A DNA stretch of 64,000 nt, from assembly GCF_003854965.1 (NCBI RefSeq), contig NZ_RQPI01000007.1, positions 1 through 64,000 of the forward strand. The letters run 5' to 3'. This stretch comes from Paenibacillus rhizophilus. Lineage in GTDB: Bacteria > Bacillota > Bacilli > Paenibacillales > Paenibacillaceae. Under the pieces are notes generated by a model. It worked only from the letters and a program-made list of their open reading frames with translations, was not told the DNA's origin and did no database searches. A program made the position numbers and the translations under genes. Positions 28,544 to 37,252 of this stretch are shown here, piece after piece (the stretch's first letter is position 1; each line of letters opens with the position of its first letter).

Positions 28544-28720
28544 GTGATACATCCTGCAATAGCGGAAATGCTGATGGAGAAGGACCGGCAAAAGCTTGAA
28601 TGTCTGGCGGACAGACAGTGGAGAAGACAGGAAGCTGTGAACGGTAAGAGCAGGCATGTGCGGCGCGAGAGAGGGACCCTGTGGTCCTTGGCTTTTAAAA
28701 GAATTCGCAGAACGTTGTGA
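28544..28720 (+). CDS. Possible small basic protein, 58 aa
   Basis: GTG 28544 lies behind GAAAGGGGCGGGA and opens 58 codons ending at TGA 28720. The product begins MIHPAIAEMLMEKDRQ and becomes rich in Arg and Lys towards the C terminus. The charged amphipathic N-terminal helix and good ribosome-binding site favour a real gene, but I recognise no family. A weak hairpin (ACCGG / CCGGT) follows at about 28724. Treat as a hypothetical protein. Confidence 0.4.
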   Translation: MIHPAIAEMLMEKDRQKLECLADRQWRRQEAVNGKSRHVRRERGTLWSLAFKRIRRTL

Positions 28721-28869
28721 CGCGACCGGAAAAGGCCGGTTCTCAACGCTTCTGCTGCCGGGAACAGGCCATCCGCCGCAAGGTGGGTGGTTTTTTATGG
28801 GCTTTTCACCTTTTCAGTATAACTTTCGGGCTTTCGGCGTCGCATCCTAGCCGGGTGTGCCGCCTTTCC

Positions 28870-28898
28870 TTGACCGCAGGGAACGCTTCTATTATAGT
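28870..28898 (+). promoter_or_regulatory. SigA-type promoter of glcK
   Basis: TTGACC (28870-28875), a 17-bp spacer and TATAGT (28893-28898), about 50 bp before the glcK start. It probably drives glcK-rapZ-yvcK-whiA. Confidence 0.65.
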
Positions 28899-28947
28899 GG
28901 GTAACGTGGGATTTACTATTTTAGTTTAGAAGAAGGTGGCTTGTTAC

Positions 28948-29898
28948 ATGTCGGAAAATATCTACGTAGGCGTGGATTTGGGCGGAACCGCAATTAAGGT
29001 GGGCATTTGCAATGACGAAGGTCATTTGCTTCACACCTATGAAGGGCCTACTGGAACCCAGGACGGTGTCGATACCGTCATTGACAACATCGAAAAGTAC
29101 GTGCGTCAAATTGTCGCTGATTCACCTTATGAATGGGATCAGCTTGTCGGTGTTGGAGCGGGAGTAGCCGGTTTCACGAACATTCGTGAAGGCATTATCA
29201 TTCTTGCGCCTAACATAGGATTCAGAGACGTGCCGATTCGTTCCATTTTGGAAGATCGCTTGAACAAGCCCGTCAAAATAGACAATGATGCCAATGTGGC
29301 GGCGCTTGGCGAAGCTTGGAGCGGTGCCGGGCGGGGCATCGAGAACTGCGTATGCTATACGCTGGGGACCGGCGTCGGCGGCGGCATTATTATAAACGGT
29401 AAAATTTATCAAGGATTCTCCGGCCTTGCCGGCGAGCTCGGCCATATTTCCGTCGTTCCCGATCTGGAAGCGATTCAGTGCGGCTGCGGGAAGATGGGCT
29501 GTTTGGAAACCGTTTCCTCGGCGACAGGCATCATTCGCATGGCGACCGACGCGGTAGCGCGGGGCGATCGCACAACGCTTGCGGCGGAGGAAAAGATCGC
29601 CGCCAAGGAAGTGTTCGATGCGGCCAAAGCCGGGGACGAAGTGGCGCTGCGCATCGTAAACCGGGCTGCATTTTACCTGGGCAAGTCGCTGGCGGCTGTC
29701 GCTGCCGTGCTGAATCCCGAGGTGTTCATTATCGGCGGCGGCGTATCCAAGGCCGGTGAAATCCTGTTTGAGGAAATTCGCCGCGTGTACGCGCAATTGG
29801 CGCCCGATCCGCTTCAAAAGGACGTAAAAATTATCCCGGCGCTCCTCGGCAACGATGCAGGTATTGTCGGCGCCGCAGGCCTTCTGCTGCGTTCTTAG
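28948..29898 (+). CDS. glcK: Glucokinase, ROK family
   Basis: 316 aa. N-terminal phosphate loop [12 protein letters not shown], sugar-binding LAPNIGF and [10 protein letters not shown]-type region, and the ROK zinc motif [10 protein letters not shown] near residue 180. It phosphorylates glucose to glucose 6-phosphate with ATP. ATG 28948 follows AGAAGGTGG. It precedes rapZ by 44 bp, so glucose entry and the YvcK carbon-flux regulator may share transcripts. Confidence 0.93.
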   Translation: MSENIYVGVDLGGTAIKVGICNDEGHLLHTYEGPTGTQDGVDTVIDNIEKYVRQIVADSPYEWDQLVGVGAGVAGFTNIREGIIILAPNIGFRDVPIRSILEDRLNKPVKIDNDANVAALGEAWSGAGRGIENCVCYTLGTGVGGGIIINGKIYQGFSGLAGELGHISVVPDLEAIQCGCGKMGCLETVSSATGIIRMATDAVARGDRTTLAAEEKIAAKEVFDAAKAGDEVALRIVNRAAFYLGKSLAAVAAVLNPEVFIIGGGVSKAGEILFEEIRRVYAQLAPDPLQKDVKIIPALLGNDAGIVGAAGLLLRS

Positions 29899-29942
29899 GA
29901 ACCGGAAATTATTCATACACTAATTCTAGGGAGGGAAGCTTA

Positions 29943-30842
29943 ATGACCGAAGAGGAGAACATTCCGTCGGCTGCGGCCACCCTGATCATTATTACCGGAA
30001 TGTCGGGAGCGGGCAAGACCATCGCCGTGCAGAGCCTCGAAGATCTTGGATTTTTCTGCGTCGATAATCTTCCGCCCGTCCTGATCCCCAAATTCGCTGA
30101 GCTGATTGAGCAGTCCAAAGGGAAAATCGCGAAAGTGGCGCTCGTCATTGACCTGCGAGGCCGCGAGTTTTTCACCGCCCTGTCGGAATCGCTGCATTTG
30201 ATCAAGGATCAATTTACGATCGGCTGCGAGATTCTGTTTCTGGACGCAACCGATTCCGTACTGGTGCAGCGCTACAAAGAAAGCCGGCGACGTCATCCGC
30301 TTGCTCCGAAGGGCATGCCGCTCGACGGTATCCGGCTGGAGCGCAATATGCTGGAGGAGCTTAAGAATTCGGCCACGCAGGTTATTGATACGAGCAGTAT
30401 GAAGCCTGCCCAGCTCAAAGAGAAGATTGTCTCCCGCTACTCTCATTTAGGAAAAAGCACGCTTTCCGTCAATATCACTTCTTTCGGCTTCAAATACGGC
30501 ATTCCGATCGACGCGGATCTTGTGTTTGACGTCCGCTTTTTGCCTAATCCGCACTATGTGGACCACCTTCGGCCCCACACGGGACAAGACAGCGATGTAT
30601 ATGATTATGTAATGAAGTGGCCCGAGACGCAGGCATTTCTGACCAAGCTGCTCGATATGCTGCATTTTCTCATTCCCCAATACCGCAAGGAAGGCAAGGC
30701 CCAGATCATCATCGGAATCGGCTGCACCGGCGGAAAGCACCGCTCTGTGGCCATTTCCGAATATTTGGGCAAAATGCTGGGGGTAAGCGAGACGGAAACC
30801 GTATCGGTCAGCCACCGGGATGCCGAACGCGACAGGCATTAA
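29943..30842 (+). CDS. rapZ: RNase adapter / nucleotide-binding protein RapZ (YvcJ)
   Basis: 299 aa. Walker A GMSGAGKT is at 19-26, and the C-terminal domain carries [12 protein letters not shown], diagnostic of RapZ. In Enterobacteria it targets sRNA to RNase E. In Bacillus the homologue YvcJ hydrolyses nucleotides and affects competence, and its precise role is less clear. The start follows AGGGAGGGAAG. It is the first of the conserved rapZ-yvcK-whiA-crh order. Confidence 0.95.
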   Translation: MTEEENIPSAAATLIIITGMSGAGKTIAVQSLEDLGFFCVDNLPPVLIPKFAELIEQSKGKIAKVALVIDLRGREFFTALSESLHLIKDQFTIGCEILFLDATDSVLVQRYKESRRRHPLAPKGMPLDGIRLERNMLEELKNSATQVIDTSSMKPAQLKEKIVSRYSHLGKSTLSVNITSFGFKYGIPIDADLVFDVRFLPNPHYVDHLRPHTGQDSDVYDYVMKWPETQAFLTKLLDMLHFLIPQYRKEGKAQIIIGIGCTGGKHRSVAISEYLGKMLGVSETETVSVSHRDAERDRH

Positions 30843-30861
30843 GGAGAGAAGGGATCTAATC

Positions 30862-31842
30862 GTGGCTGAACAACCGGGACAGCGTCCGCGAATCGTCGTC
30901 ATGGGCGGCGGCACCGGCCTGTCCGTTATGCTTCGCGGCTTGAAAGAAAAGCCGCTGGATATTACCGCTATCGTAACGGTGGCCGATGACGGCGGTAGCT
31001 CCGGCATCCTGCGCAGCGAGCTGCAAATGCCGCCGCCAGGCGATATCCGCAACGTATTGACGGCGATGGCCGATGTCGAGCCGCTGATGGCCGACATTAT
31101 GAAGTACCGCTTCAGCAGCGGAGAGGGTCTTGCCGGGCACAGTCTCGGCAATCTGATTTTGGCCGCGCTTACCGACATATCCGGCGATTTCGTCACCGCC
31201 GTCCGGGAACTGAGCCGGGTCTTCGCCGTGAGGGGGCGGGTGCTGCCGGCAGCCGGCGAAGCGGTGGTGCTGAGTGCGGAGATGGAGGATGGCACGGTCA
31301 TAAAGGGAGAATCCAAGATTCCGGAAGCCGGGGGCAAAATCAAGCGGGTCTTTCTGGACCCGCCCGATGTCGAGCCGCTGCCGGAGGCGCTGGAGGCGAT
31401 CCGGTCCGCCGATGCCATTCTGCTCGGTCCCGGCAGCCTGTACACCAGCATTTTGCCAAATCTGCTTGTACCGAAGCTGGCGGCGGCGGTTGTTGCATCC
31501 AATGCGGTCAAGATGTTCATTTGCAACGTGATGACCCAACCAGGGGAAACGGATAACTATACGGTAAGCGATCATTTGCAGGCTGTTTACGATCATATCG
31601 GAATGCACCTGTTCGATTACGTTATCGTGAACAACGGCGAAATTCCGCCGGATGTGCAGCGGAAATATGCCGAAAAAGGGGCGAGCCCGGTCGAACTGGA
31701 CCAAAAAGCCAAGGAGGATCAGCGATATAAGCTGATTGCCGACAAACTGGTTTTGTTTCGCACCTATTTGAGGCATGATACGGATAAGCTGAGTCATCAC
31801 ATTTATCAGCTCGTTCAGGATTGGATAACACGAAAGAGGTGA
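30862..31842 (+). CDS. yvcK: Gluconeogenesis / cell-shape factor YvcK
   Basis: 326 aa, CofD/UPF0052-like fold. N-terminal [14 protein letters not shown] and the following [11 protein letters not shown] are the family nucleotide-binding motifs. [17 protein letters not shown] and [15 protein letters not shown] are also conserved. In B. subtilis YvcK is needed for growth on gluconeogenic carbon and for PBP1 localisation, and it binds UDP-GlcNAc. GTG 30862 lies behind GAGAAGGG. ATG 30820 would overlap rapZ needlessly. Confidence 0.94.
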   Translation: MAEQPGQRPRIVVMGGGTGLSVMLRGLKEKPLDITAIVTVADDGGSSGILRSELQMPPPGDIRNVLTAMADVEPLMADIMKYRFSSGEGLAGHSLGNLILAALTDISGDFVTAVRELSRVFAVRGRVLPAAGEAVVLSAEMEDGTVIKGESKIPEAGGKIKRVFLDPPDVEPLPEALEAIRSADAILLGPGSLYTSILPNLLVPKLAAAVVASNAVKMFICNVMTQPGETDNYTVSDHLQAVYDHIGMHLFDYVIVNNGEIPPDVQRKYAEKGASPVELDQKAKEDQRYKLIADKLVLFRTYLRHDTDKLSHHIYQLVQDWITRKR

Positions 31843-31847
31843 GAACC

Positions 31848-32777
31848 TTGTCTTTTGCGGCACTGACCAAAAAAGAACTGACGATGGTCGAGAGCGGCCC
31901 ATGCTGCGAGAAAGCGGAAATGTCCGCGCTGATCCGGATGAATGGATCGGTGCAGCTTTCAAGTAAAAGGATCGTCCTCGACATCTCAACAGAAAATGCC
32001 GCGATTGCAAGGCGGATTTATTCCTTGCTTAAGAAATATTACCAGGTTCATACCGAGCTTCTCGTGCGTAAAAAAATGCGTTTGAAGAAAAATAACGTTT
32101 ATATCGTCCGAATCCCCGCCCGTGTGGAGGAAATTCTGAACGACCTCAAAATCGTCTCGGAGGGCTTCATGTTTACGGACGGAATCGACGACAGCATTGT
32201 CCGCAAGAACTGCTGCAAACGTGCGTACCTGCGCGGCGCTTTTATGGCTGGAGGCTCGGTAAACAATCCTGAGGGCTCGTCATACCATCTGGAGATCGCC
32301 TCCATGTATGAGGAGCACTGCAAGGCGCTGGTTGAGCTGGCGGGGGAGTTTCATCTTAACGCCCGCTGCATCGAGCGCAAGAAGGGATTCATCCTCTATA
32401 TCAAGGAAGGCGAGAAGATCATCGAGTTCCTGAACCTGATCGGCGCCCATCAGGCCTTGTTCAAATTCGAGGATGTGCGCATTATGCGCGACATGCGAAA
32501 CTCCGTCAATCGGATTGTGAACTGCGAGACCGCCAATCTCAACAAGACGATCAGCGCGGCGGTGCGCCAGATTGAGAACATCAAGTTTCTTGAGAAGGAA
32601 ATGGGACTCGAGAATCTGCCCGACAAGCTGCGTGAAGTGGCGGAGGTCCGGCTGGCCCATCCCGATATCAATCTGAAGGAAGTCGGTGAAATGCTGAAAG
32701 GAAGCGTCAGCAAATCCGGCGTCAACCATCGGCTCCGCAAGATCGACGAGCTGGCGGAGAAGCTTCGGGGCGAATGA
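31848..32777 (+). CDS. whiA: WhiA, DNA-binding regulator of cell division and sporulation
   Basis: 309 aa. The N-terminal half resembles a LAGLIDADG homing-endonuclease fold without catalysis ([20 protein letters not shown]). The C-terminal helix-turn-helix is [23 protein letters not shown] 31848 follows GAGGTGAGAA and lies just after the yvcK stop. An ATG at 31821 is in frame but lacks a site. Confidence 0.95.
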   Translation: MSFAALTKKELTMVESGPCCEKAEMSALIRMNGSVQLSSKRIVLDISTENAAIARRIYSLLKKYYQVHTELLVRKKMRLKKNNVYIVRIPARVEEILNDLKIVSEGFMFTDGIDDSIVRKNCCKRAYLRGAFMAGGSVNNPEGSSYHLEIASMYEEHCKALVELAGEFHLNARCIERKKGFILYIKEGEKIIEFLNLIGAHQALFKFEDVRIMRDMRNSVNRIVNCETANLNKTISAAVRQIENIKFLEKEMGLENLPDKLREVAEVRLAHPDINLKEVGEMLKGSVSKSGVNHRLRKIDELAEKLRGE

Positions 32778-32877
32778 TTATTATTTTCTTCTAGTGTCGT
32801 TTAGGTTATAATGATATAATATGATAAAATTTACTGTGAAATTTTTGGGCACATCTTAATTAGGGGGTAAGCGTTTC

Positions 32878-33147
32878 ATGACAAAGCACCCGGTAGTCGT
32901 CCGGTTGAAGACGGGGCTCCATGCTCGGCCGGCAGCATTGTTCGTGCAGGAAGCCAACAAGTTCTCATCTGAGATTTTCGTCGAAAAAGACGATAAAAAA
33001 GTTAACGCCAAAAGCATTATGGGGATTATGAGCCTTGCGATCAGCTCCGGCACGGAGATTTATATCAGCGCGGAAGGCGCGGATGCCGATCAGGCCGTAA
33101 CTGCGTTGACGAGCCTTGTCAGCAAGGAAGAGCTGGAGAATCAATAA
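32878..33147 (+). CDS. crh: HPr/Crh-family phosphocarrier protein with both His15 and Ser46
   Basis: 89 aa. The regulatory Ser46 is in NAKSIMGI, the site used by HPr kinase. Position and overall sequence match B. subtilis Crh, which follows whiA. Unlike B. subtilis Crh, which as I recall has Gln15, this protein has TGLHARPAA and so keeps His15, the PEP-dependent PTS phosphorylation site of true HPr. It may therefore act in the PTS as well as in CcpA signalling, or be the HPr of this organism. The start lies behind TAGGGGGTAAG, and TATAAT elements at 32807 and 32815 suggest its own promoter. Confidence 0.9.
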   Translation: MTKHPVVVRLKTGLHARPAALFVQEANKFSSEIFVEKDDKKVNAKSIMGIMSLAISSGTEIYISAEGADADQAVTALTSLVSKEELENQ

Positions 33148-33183
33148 CAGTATCTGCAGCACAGCCCTATTTATGGTATGACC

Positions 33184-33208
33184 AAAAAGCCCGTTGAGGG
33201 CTTTTTTT
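33184..33208 (+). terminator. Terminator after crh
   Basis: AAAAAGCCC and GGGCTTTTT form a hairpin with loop GTTGA and a T-run. It ends the glcK-crh block. Confidence 0.9.
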
Positions 33209-33298
33209 ATTTTTGTCCCCGTGCAACATTTGCCAGGCCTTCCCGTCTAGTAGGTACAATCGTTAGTCACGCAAATCCAATAAAGGAGGATGGCAAAA

Positions 33299-34054
33299 AT
33301 GAAGGGATGGATCAAGTCGGTCCTGACAGTATTCGTTGCAGGAAGCTTAATGGTGGGAGGAGTTGCGCTCAGCGGTGGATTAAAGCAGCCGGAGAAGGCT
33401 TACGCCGAAGAAGTGCAGAAGAATATCGTCAGTGTCGTGGGCAAAGGAGAACTGTCGATGAAGCCGGATATCGTCTATCTGTCGATCGGAGTCGATACTT
33501 CGGCGACAACCGCCCAGGAAGCCCAAAAGTCCAATGGGGCAAAAATTCAAAAATTGACAGCGCTGCTCAAGAATACATGGGGGATTAGTGATAAGGATAT
33601 TCAAACCAGCGAGTTCTTCGTACAGCCGAACTATACGTACAACGATAAAGAAGGTCAGAAAGTGAAAGGCTATAATGCGCATCATGTTTTGCAGGTCGCA
33701 TACCGCGATCTGACCAAGGTGGGCTCGCTGCTCGATGCGGCTTCGGAGGCCGGCGCCAACAATATCGGCAATGCCCGCTTTGCAGTGGAGGACACATCGG
33801 CTTTCGAAGCGCAGGTTATTGAGAAGGCGATGGCCAATGCCGACGTGAAGGCGGCAGCGATTGCCAAAGCGGCCAAGAGAACGCTCGGCCAGGTGCTGAC
33901 CGTCAGCCAGAACGACGTCGGCGCGGGCCCGATATTATATGAACAGAACGCCAAAATGATGTACGGCGCCGCCGATAGCGCCGCCAGCACCGCGGTTCAG
34001 CCGGGAGAGGTGAAGATTATCACGCAGCTTAACGTCATCTATCAATTGAACTAG
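33299..34054 (+). CDS. Exported SIMPL (DUF541) domain protein
   Basis: 251 aa. A signal peptide spans about residues 1-38 (KSVLTVFVAGSLMVGGVAL, then KAYAEE, probably cleaved by signal peptidase I). The mature part opens VVGKGELSMKPDIVYLSIG, the SIMPL/YggE motif. Members are oligomeric envelope proteins of unclear biochemistry, sometimes linked to oxidative stress. ATG 33299 is 9 nt after AAGGAGG. ATG 33290 overlaps that site. Confidence 0.87.
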   Translation: MKGWIKSVLTVFVAGSLMVGGVALSGGLKQPEKAYAEEVQKNIVSVVGKGELSMKPDIVYLSIGVDTSATTAQEAQKSNGAKIQKLTALLKNTWGISDKDIQTSEFFVQPNYTYNDKEGQKVKGYNAHHVLQVAYRDLTKVGSLLDAASEAGANNIGNARFAVEDTSAFEAQVIEKAMANADVKAAAIAKAAKRTLGQVLTVSQNDVGAGPILYEQNAKMMYGAADSAASTAVQPGEVKIITQLNVIYQLN

Positions 34055-34128
34055 CAGGGCCGGACAACCTAACGAGACATAAAGAGGCTTTTGTCGCATG
34101 CTTAGGGGCGGAAAAGGATAATTATACC

Positions 34129-35220
34129 ATGAACAAGACGAAGAAGCTTGCACGCAGATGGGGAGCCGGAATGATTGCAGCCGGGCTGCTGCTGGGTGGG
34201 ACGGTTTTTCCTGCAGCAACGGGTGAGGCGGCGCCGGTTAAGGCTAAGGCCGATTATTCTCCGGTTGCGTTGAAGTTCAATGGAACCCTTACTTCGCAGC
34301 AGGGCATTTTCCGGGAGGGAAAGATATGGATTCCTGTAACTTTTCTTAAAAATTCACTGGGTTTGCCGATCAACTATGACAAGGCGGAGAATAGCTATTC
34401 CCTCGGACAGGGAATCCGCCAGACTAAGCTGATGCTTTCCGAATACGGAATCTCTCTTGCGGTTAACGGCTACTTTATCAACGAGTATGAGGGCCGCAAC
34501 TTTAATAACCGTCTCTACGTTCCATTTGGTCTGCTCAGTGATTATTTGGGCTACCTTGGAGACTTTAGCGCTTCCTCCGGCAGATTGAATGTAATGCACC
34601 GGCCGCTGAACAAGCTGACTGTAACGACGGAGACGTATACCAAGGAGGCCGATGGGGCAACGGTCCAACTGGATTACCCCCAGATTTCAGGACTTGCGGA
34701 TGCCTCCGCTCAGAAGAGCATTAACGATACGCTAAATAAAGCTGCTATGAGTTTTGCCGCCGGCGCCGACAGGGCGATAGCTGAAAAAAGCGAACAGGAC
34801 CGCCCGTATGAATTCGACTCGAAATACGTGGTAACCTACAACCAGGACGGTGTGCTGAGCCTGGTCATGAGCCAGTATGGCTACACCGGAGGCGCTCACG
34901 GAACGACATTGCGCCAAGCCTTCACTTTCTCGCTTAAGGACGGCAAGCGTCTGCTTCTGGGCGACTTGTTTGGAGCCAATCCGAACTACAAAAAGCTTTT
35001 GAACGAGAAGGTCGGCAGGCTGTTAAAGGCCGATGAAGGCTATTTTGGCGGTTTTAACGGCCTGAATACCGAGAAATACTTTTATCTTAAAGACGGCCGG
35101 GTAGTACTCTTCTTTCAATTATATGAATATACCCCGTATGCCGAAGGCTTTCCGGAGTTCACTTTCGCCTTTAAAGAACTGCTGCCGGACGGAAGCAGTC
35201 CGTTCGCCGGATTAAAATAG
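34129..35220 (+). CDS. Exported protein with Cu-amine-oxidase-N-like and DUF3298 (PdaC/RsiV-like) domains
   Basis: 363 aa. A signal peptide covers about residues 1-33. Residues about 40-160 resemble the copper-amine-oxidase N-terminal-like domain often repeated in Paenibacillus exported proteins (REGKIWIPVTFL, NNRLYVPFGLL). The C-terminal 200 residues, with YGYTGGAHGTT and ELLPDG, match DUF4163/DUF3298, a domain also in the lysozyme-sensing anti-sigma RsiV and in PdaC. No catalytic deacetylase part is visible. A surface-binding or envelope-sensing role is inferred. Confidence 0.75.
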   Translation: MNKTKKLARRWGAGMIAAGLLLGGTVFPAATGEAAPVKAKADYSPVALKFNGTLTSQQGIFREGKIWIPVTFLKNSLGLPINYDKAENSYSLGQGIRQTKLMLSEYGISLAVNGYFINEYEGRNFNNRLYVPFGLLSDYLGYLGDFSASSGRLNVMHRPLNKLTVTTETYTKEADGATVQLDYPQISGLADASAQKSINDTLNKAAMSFAAGADRAIAEKSEQDRPYEFDSKYVVTYNQDGVLSLVMSQYGYTGGAHGTTLRQAFTFSLKDGKRLLLGDLFGANPNYKKLLNEKVGRLLKADEGYFGGFNGLNTEKYFYLKDGRVVLFFQLYEYTPYAEGFPEFTFAFKELLPDGSSPFAGLK

Positions 35221-35313
35221 TTTTTTGCCACTGGATATTCTCCCGTTGCGAGTACGGCTTGCCGTTCATATGCTGAATGGTGACCGAGCCATATAGCGGG
35301 GAGGGAGAATGTC

Positions 35314-35955
35314 ATGGTATACAACTATACGGCGATCGGCGATTCGCTGACGACCGGCTTCGGAGCGATGCCGGGCAACGGCTTTGTTCCTGTGTACCGG
35401 CGGATGTCTGAGATTTCGCTCCGTACTTTTGTCGCCTATACGAACCTTGGAATCAACGGCTTGACTACAGCCGAACTGGAGAAGCTTGTTAGTTATAACC
35501 CGCTGTTTCGCCAATCACTTCGGGAGGCGGATCTTATCACGATTTCGATCGGGGGCAATGATCTGATCCATGCTGCCAAGGCCGGGGGACAGTCCAATTC
35601 GCCGTCTTCTGTTTATCAAAATGCCTTGAAAGAATCCCGGAGGCATTTTGCCGGCATCATGGGACAGATTTACCAAGCGAAGGCGGGAGCCGGCAAGCCT
35701 TACATTATCCGGATTGTCGGATTATACAATCCGTATCCCCGGGTGGAAGAGGCCTCGGGCTGGGTCCGGCAGTTCAACCGCCAAATGGCGCAGTACAATA
35801 GCAAGGTATGCGGCTTTGCAGATATTTACGGAGCGTTTGCCGGACACGAGCGGGAATTGCTTTCCATCGACCATCTTCACCCTAATGGAAAAGGATACCG
35901 CGTCATTGCGGATCGGCTGCAGTCGATCGGATATGGAAGCCTGAGCCCAAATTGA
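35314..35955 (+). CDS. SGNH/GDSL hydrolase
   Basis: 213 aa. Nucleophile Ser11 lies in the GDS block AIGDSLTTGFGA, the oxyanion Gly/Asn in SIGGNDLI, and Asp-His of the triad in SIDHLHPNGKGY near the C terminus. It is an esterase or lipase-like enzyme of unknown substrate with no signal peptide. The start is behind GGGGAGGGAG. Confidence 0.87.
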   Translation: MVYNYTAIGDSLTTGFGAMPGNGFVPVYRRMSEISLRTFVAYTNLGINGLTTAELEKLVSYNPLFRQSLREADLITISIGGNDLIHAAKAGGQSNSPSSVYQNALKESRRHFAGIMGQIYQAKAGAGKPYIIRIVGLYNPYPRVEEASGWVRQFNRQMAQYNSKVCGFADIYGAFAGHERELLSIDHLHPNGKGYRVIADRLQSIGYGSLSPN

Positions 35956-35963
35956 AGACGTAA

Positions 35964-36001
35964 AAACCCCCTTTGCCCGTGATCATGGACAAAGGGGGTT
36001 T
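35964..36001. terminator. Bidirectional terminator between GDSL gene and clpP
   Basis: Arms AAACCCCCTTTG and CAAAGGGGGTTT form a 12-bp stem. Leftward reading gives an immediate TTTTTA, so it mainly ends clpP. Rightward it gives TTTGCGTTTTT. Confidence 0.9.
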
Positions 36002-36029
36002 GCGTTTTTATGAAAGTTTAACGGGAGTG

Positions 36030-36626
36030 TTATGCGCCGATTGATGCCGGTTTTTCGATGACTTTATCGACAAGGCCGTATTCGGCCGCATCCGCTGCAC
36101 TCATGAAATAGTCGCGATCCGTGTCCTTCTCGATGCGCTCAAGCGGTTGGCCGGTACGTTCCGCCAAAATCTTGTTCAGCTTGTCGCGCATTTTCAGAAT
36201 GCGGCGGGCGCGAATTTCAATATCCGTAGCTTGTCCTTGGGCTCCTCCCAGCGGTTGGTGAATCATAATCTCGCTGTTCGGCAGCGCGTAGCGTTTGCCC
36301 TTCGCTCCGGCGTTGAGCAGGAATGCGCCCATGGAAGCGGCGAGACCGACGCAGATGGTGGATACGTCTGGCTTGATGTACTGCATCGTATCGAAAATCG
36401 CCATGCCGGCGGTGATCGATCCGCCTGGACTGTTAATGTACAAGGAAATATCTTTCTCCGGGTCCTCGGCGGCCAGGAAGAGCATTTGTGCGATGATGGA
36501 ATTGGCTACCACGTCATTAACCTCAGTTCCAAGGAAAATGATGCGGTCCTTCAGCAGGCGGGAATAGATATCATACGCCCGCTCGCCGCGGCTGCTTTGT
36601 TCTACGACCATAGGAATGTAACTCAC
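36030..36626 (-). CDS. clpP: ATP-dependent Clp protease proteolytic subunit
   Basis: 198 aa. The catalytic triad is Ser98 (in GLAASMGAF), His123 (in IMIHQP) and Asp172 (in DRDYF). The tetradecameric serine protease works with ClpX and ClpC to degrade unfolded and tmRNA-tagged proteins. GTG 36626 follows AAGGAGG. The promoter lies about 180-205 bp upstream and overlaps a CtsR operator. Confidence 0.97.
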   Translation of the reverse strand: MSYIPMVVEQSSRGERAYDIYSRLLKDRIIFLGTEVNDVVANSIIAQMLFLAAEDPEKDISLYINSPGGSITAGMAIFDTMQYIKPDVSTICVGLAASMGAFLLNAGAKGKRYALPNSEIMIHQPLGGAQGQATDIEIRARRILKMRDKLNKILAERTGQPLERIEKDTDRDYFMSAADAAEYGLVDKVIEKPASIGA

Positions 36627-36805
36627 GTGGAAAACCTCCTTGAATTAGATCTTCAAAAATGGATTTCGTACAGCTTCTTTTTAAAAGGACAAGGATTTAT
36701 ATGCTGTGCGCATGTCATCATCGTCATCCTTTTTACGGGAAACGAAAGCCGTCTTCAAAAAAGCCGACTTGGCCGCTTCTTCTTAACTGTTACCGTATTA
36801 CCCAC

Positions 36806-36834
36806 ATGATAAACAAAATCAAACAAAAAGTCAA
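36806..36834 (-). promoter_or_regulatory. SigA-type promoter of clpP
   Basis: On the minus strand TTGACT (36829-36834), a 17-bp spacer and TATCAT (36806-36811). The -35 box is inside the CtsR operator. Confidence 0.7.
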
Positions 36835-36845
36835 AGAAAGTCAAA
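36829..36845. promoter_or_regulatory. CtsR operator of clpP
   Basis: AGTCAAAGAAAGTCAAA fits the heptad-repeat consensus RGTCAAANANRGTCAAA at every position. It overlaps the clpP -35 element, so CtsR binding would block the promoter until heat or protein stress. Confidence 0.85.
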
Positions 36846-36852
36846 CTCATCA

Positions 36853-36881
36853 TAAAAAAAAGCGCCATCGCATGGCGCTTG
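36853..36881 (-). terminator. Terminator of the tRNA-Arg gene
   Basis: AAGCGCCAT and ATGGCGCTT form a 9-bp stem with a 3-nt loop, followed on the minus strand by eight T. Confidence 0.85.
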
Positions 36882-36916
36882 GGTTAAACATTCAAGGTTT
36901 GGTTAAAGAAATAATG

Positions 36917-36991
36917 TGGCGCGCCCGCCAAGAATCGAACTTGGATCTCAGGCTTCGGAGGCCTACGTCATATCCATTGGACCACGGGCGC
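36917..36991 (-). tRNA. tRNA-Arg(CCG)
   Basis: Minus-strand cloverleaf with acceptor GCGCCCG / CGGGCGC, anticodon loop CTCCGAA with CCG, T-loop TTCGATT and encoded CCA. It is a solitary tRNA with its own terminator just before the clpP promoter. Confidence 0.94.
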
Positions 36992-37134
36992 AACAGAAAT
37001 TATTATAATATAAAATACGGAGCATTGCAACTCCCGATTCATTATATAGGTCAACAGCACCGATTCTCCGCGATAACAATGCGAATGTTCATGCATAAGA
37101 AGAAAAGAGGTTGTGAATTCTAGTTTCGGAGCCC

Positions 37135-37163
37135 TTGCGCTCAGGGCAATATTTGGGTAGAAT
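37135..37163 (+). promoter_or_regulatory. SigA-type promoter of the cggR-glycolysis operon
   Basis: TTGCGC (37135-37140), a 17-bp spacer and TAGAAT (37158-37163). The predicted start of transcription is at the left edge of the CggR operator. Confidence 0.65.
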
Positions 37164-37169
37164 AATTGG

Positions 37170-37205
37170 TGGGACTTAAAAAGTTAACCCGGGACGTTTT
37201 AAGAC
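37170..37205 (+). promoter_or_regulatory. CggR operator
   Basis: TGGGAC-N6-AGTT-N4-CGGGAC-N6-AGAC. The spacing is exactly that of the B. subtilis operator as I recall it, CGGGAC-N6-TGTC-N4-CGGGAC-N6-TGTC. Both GGGAC half-sites are intact and the TGTC half-sites are partly degenerate. It lies just downstream of the promoter, so CggR bound here would act as a roadblock relieved by fructose 1,6-bisphosphate. Confidence 0.72.
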
Positions 37206-37252
37206 CATAGAGAAGGGGAAGAAGTGAAAGACGAAGTTGCAGGAGTGAAAGC

